In this document: piece after piece, positions 6,925 to 8,341 of the stretch
How positions within the stretch are numbered: the first letter of the stretch is position 1
How the letters are laid out: each line of letters begins with the position of its first letter
Source of the DNA: Thermus kawarayensis JCM 12314
GTDB lineage: Bacteria > Deinococcota > Deinococci > Deinococcales > Thermaceae
Assembly: GCA_001311545.1 (NCBI GenBank)
Contig: BBBL01000055.1
Coordinates: forward strand, 1-8,341
Length of the DNA stretch: 8,341 bases
Direction: 5' to 3'
Notes under the pieces: model-generated
What the model was told of the DNA's origin: nothing
Database searches by the model: none
The model's input: the letters and a program-made list of their open reading frames with translations, nothing else
Made by a program: the position numbers and the translations under genes

Positions 6925-7944
6925 ATGCGTTCCCTTATGGCCCTGTTCTTCTTCCTGTGGTCCCTCTCCGCCTGGGCCCAGGGGGCTGGGGAGTACCTCC
7001 TGGGGCGCATCCTCGGTCTGGACCGGGAGAGGGGCGTGGCCCAGGTGGAGGTGCGGGAGGGGGTGAGGGAGGCCCTCCTGCCACCGACGGGGGGGGCTTT
7101 AGGGCGGGCATGCGGGTGGTCCTCTACCGTGAGGGAGGGAGCTTTACGTGACCGAGCCTGACCGGATGCCCGGGCTTTTGGGGCTTTTGGGCCTCTTCGC
7201 CCTGATGGCGGCCCTCCTGGGCCGCGCCAAGGGGGTGCGGGGGCTTCTTGGCACCCTTCTGAGCCTTCTGGTGGTGGTCTACTTCGTGGTGCCCCGGGTA
7301 GCCTCCGGGGGAAACCCCCTGCTCTACGCCCTTCTGGGGAGCCTGGGGGTGCTCCTCTTCACCATCTACCTCGTCCACGGGGTCAACCGCAAGACCACGG
7401 CGGCCCTTCTCGGCACCCTGGGCGCTGTGGCCTTCGTCCTCTTCTTGAGCGCCTTCTTCGTCCGGGCCATGGGCTTCACCGGGCTGGCCTCGGAGGAGGC
7501 CCTCCTCCTCCGCCAGTGGGGCGGGGTGGACCTCCTCTCCCTCTTCCTGGCCGGGGTGGTGGTGGGGGCTTTGGGGGCCCTCACGGACGTGAGCGTGACC
7601 CAGGCGGCGGTGGTCCAGGCCCTAAGCCACGCCAACCCCCGCCTGGGGCTTTACGAGCTCTACCGCCGGGGAATGGAGGTGGGCTACGACCACATAGGAA
7701 GCCTGGTGAACACCTTGGTCCTGGCCTACGCCGCGGGCTCCTTGCCCCTGTTTCTCCTCCTCACCAAGGACCCCACCCCCTTGCGCTTCCTCCTGAACAC
7801 CGAGCCCTTCGCCGCCGAGATCGCTCCATGGTCCTAAGCTCCTTGGGGCTTCTCCTGGCGGTTCCCCTCACCACCCTGGTGGCGGCCGGGTTCTTCCAGG
7901 GGGGAAGGGGGGAGGCCCCGGAGGACCGGGGGCATTTTCATTAG
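6925..7944 (+). CDS. YibE/F-family multi-pass membrane protein (three frameshifts)
   Basis: Integral membrane protein of the YibE/F family, whose function is not established. Layout after repair (about 340 residues): N-terminal signal or anchor helix 1-19, a soluble segment of about 60 residues (LGRILGLDRERGVAQVEVREG...RAGMRVVLYREGG), then about seven further hydrophobic segments near 84-100, 107-124, 133-154, 158-180, 204-223, 263-280 and a last one near 305-325. Family hallmarks: PRVASGGNP, LVHGVNRKTTAALLGT, GALGALTDVSVTQA, NPRLGLYELYRRGMEVGYDHIGSLVNTLVLAYAAGSLP. One base is missing near 7080, one near 7143 (repaired GGSFYVTEPDRM) and one near 7822, each restoring the family sequence. ATG at 6925 fits the hydrophobic start. 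It is divergent from a Fur-type regulator across a 58-base gap, which hints at metal-linked control. No strong terminator hairpin was found before sbcD. Confidence 0.88.
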
Positions 7945-7985
7945 AGGCCTTCGTGTCGCAGGGCCAGGGCCCGGGGGGGTTCTCC

Positions 7986-7991
7986 TACAAT
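7986..7991 (+). promoter_or_regulatory. Possible -10 element (TACAAT) for leaderless sbcD transcript
   Basis: TACAAT is one base from the TATAAT consensus and ends 6 nt before the GTG at 7998, with GGGGGC between, leaving no room for a ribosome binding site. No good -35 is visible upstream in 7945-7985. Confidence 0.45.
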
Positions 7992-7997
7992 GGGGGC

Positions 7998-8341
7998 GTG
8001 CGCCTATTGCATACCGCCGACTGGCATTTGGGAAAGGTGTTGAAGGGCATAGACCGCACTCCCGAGATCGGGGGGGCCTTGAAGGACCTTTTGGAGGTGG
8101 TCCGCAAGGAGCGGGTGGACCTGGTGGTGGTGGCCGGGGACCTCTTTGACCGGCCCCAGGTTTCCGCCGAGGCCGAGGCCTATGCCGTGGAGTTCTTCCT
8201 GCGCCTTAGGGAGCTTGGGGTGCCCGCCTTGGTCATCGCCGGGAACCACGACCCCAAGGAGCGCCTCGAGGCCCTCTCCCCCCTCCTGGCCCTGGCGGGG
8301 GCGGTGGTGAGGGGGAGGCTCCTTTTCCGGGAGGAGGGCGG
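7998..8341 (+). CDS. sbcD: SbcD (Mre11-type) nuclease subunit, N-terminal part cut by the window edge
   Basis: Nuclease subunit of the SbcCD complex, a manganese-dependent enzyme that cuts DNA hairpins and protein-blocked ends; homologous to Mre11. The first 114 residues are visible in one intact frame (frame 3) and carry three phosphoesterase motifs: TADWHLG (D8, H10), AGDLFDRP (D48, D51) and AGNHDP (N83, H84, D85). The opening MRLLHTADWHLGK is the normal family N-terminus, which fixes the GTG start at 7998. The capping domain and stop codon lie beyond the window, and the partner sbcC would be expected downstream. Likely transcribed from its own promoter, since 53 bases and a TACAAT element separate it from the previous gene. 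Confidence 0.93.
   Translation, partial: MRLLHTADWHLGKVLKGIDRTPEIGGALKDLLEVVRKERVDLVVVAGDLFDRPQVSAEAEAYAVEFFLRLRELGVPALVIAGNHDPKERLEALSPLLALAGAVVRGRLLFREEG

Noticed and set aside
1..7944. Programmed ribosomal frameshifting as the cause of the frame breaks
   Set aside because: The sites have no common slippery motif or downstream structure, occur several times per gene, and hit unrelated families that are not known to frameshift.
1..8341. CRISPR array, transposase, integrase, phage, toxin-antitoxin, tRNA or rRNA sequences
   Set aside because: Looked for regular repeats, terminal inverted repeats, recognisable transposase or phage proteins and cloverleaf or rRNA motifs; none were seen.

Overview
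The window looks like a chromosomal segment of a Thermus species close to T. thermophilus. Base composition is very GC-rich (about 70 % by eye) with almost only G/C in third codon positions. The threonine dehydrogenase, sugar dehydrogenase and methylthioribose-1-phosphate isomerase read almost residue for residue like the T. thermophilus proteins I remember. That species call is from memory of the families, not from a search.

Layout: (1) the C-terminal part of a TamB-like envelope protein (1-1579), followed after 12 nt by L-threonine 3-dehydrogenase tdh (1592-2621) and a strong hairpin terminator; (2) a single-gene unit for a small lipoprotein of unknown function (2742-3314) with its own ribosome binding site and hairpin terminator; (3) a plus-strand run of a secreted PQQ-type aldose dehydrogenase (3393-4453), mtnA of methionine salvage (4463-5452) and a ComF-type phosphoribosyltransferase (5433-6046, overlapping mtnA by 20 nt); (4) a DUF4258 protein (6105-6507) whose 3' end overlaps a convergent Fur-family regulator (6866-6489, minus strand); (5) divergent from the regulator, a YibE/F-family membrane protein (6925-7944); (6) the start of sbcD (7998 to the window edge), a gene too truncated at the right edge to show a stop codon.

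Seven of the ten genes are broken by frameshifts, at least 18 in all. The protein continues in the neighbouring frame at each break, usually in a G/C run, and 16 of the 18 are best repaired by adding one base. Because essential-looking and dispensable genes are hit alike, I read this as sequencing or assembly error, not gene decay. I annotate these genes as continuous CDS and give repaired lengths.

No mobile element, CRISPR array, RNA gene or defence island is visible. The genes are mostly housekeeping and not one pathway. The parts that deserve attention are the divergent Fur/YibE-F locus with a palindromic AT-rich intergenic site, a recurrent -10-to-start geometry that suggests leaderless transcripts, and a marked codon-pair avoidance of TCGA from which the palindrome CCTCGAGG is exempt.
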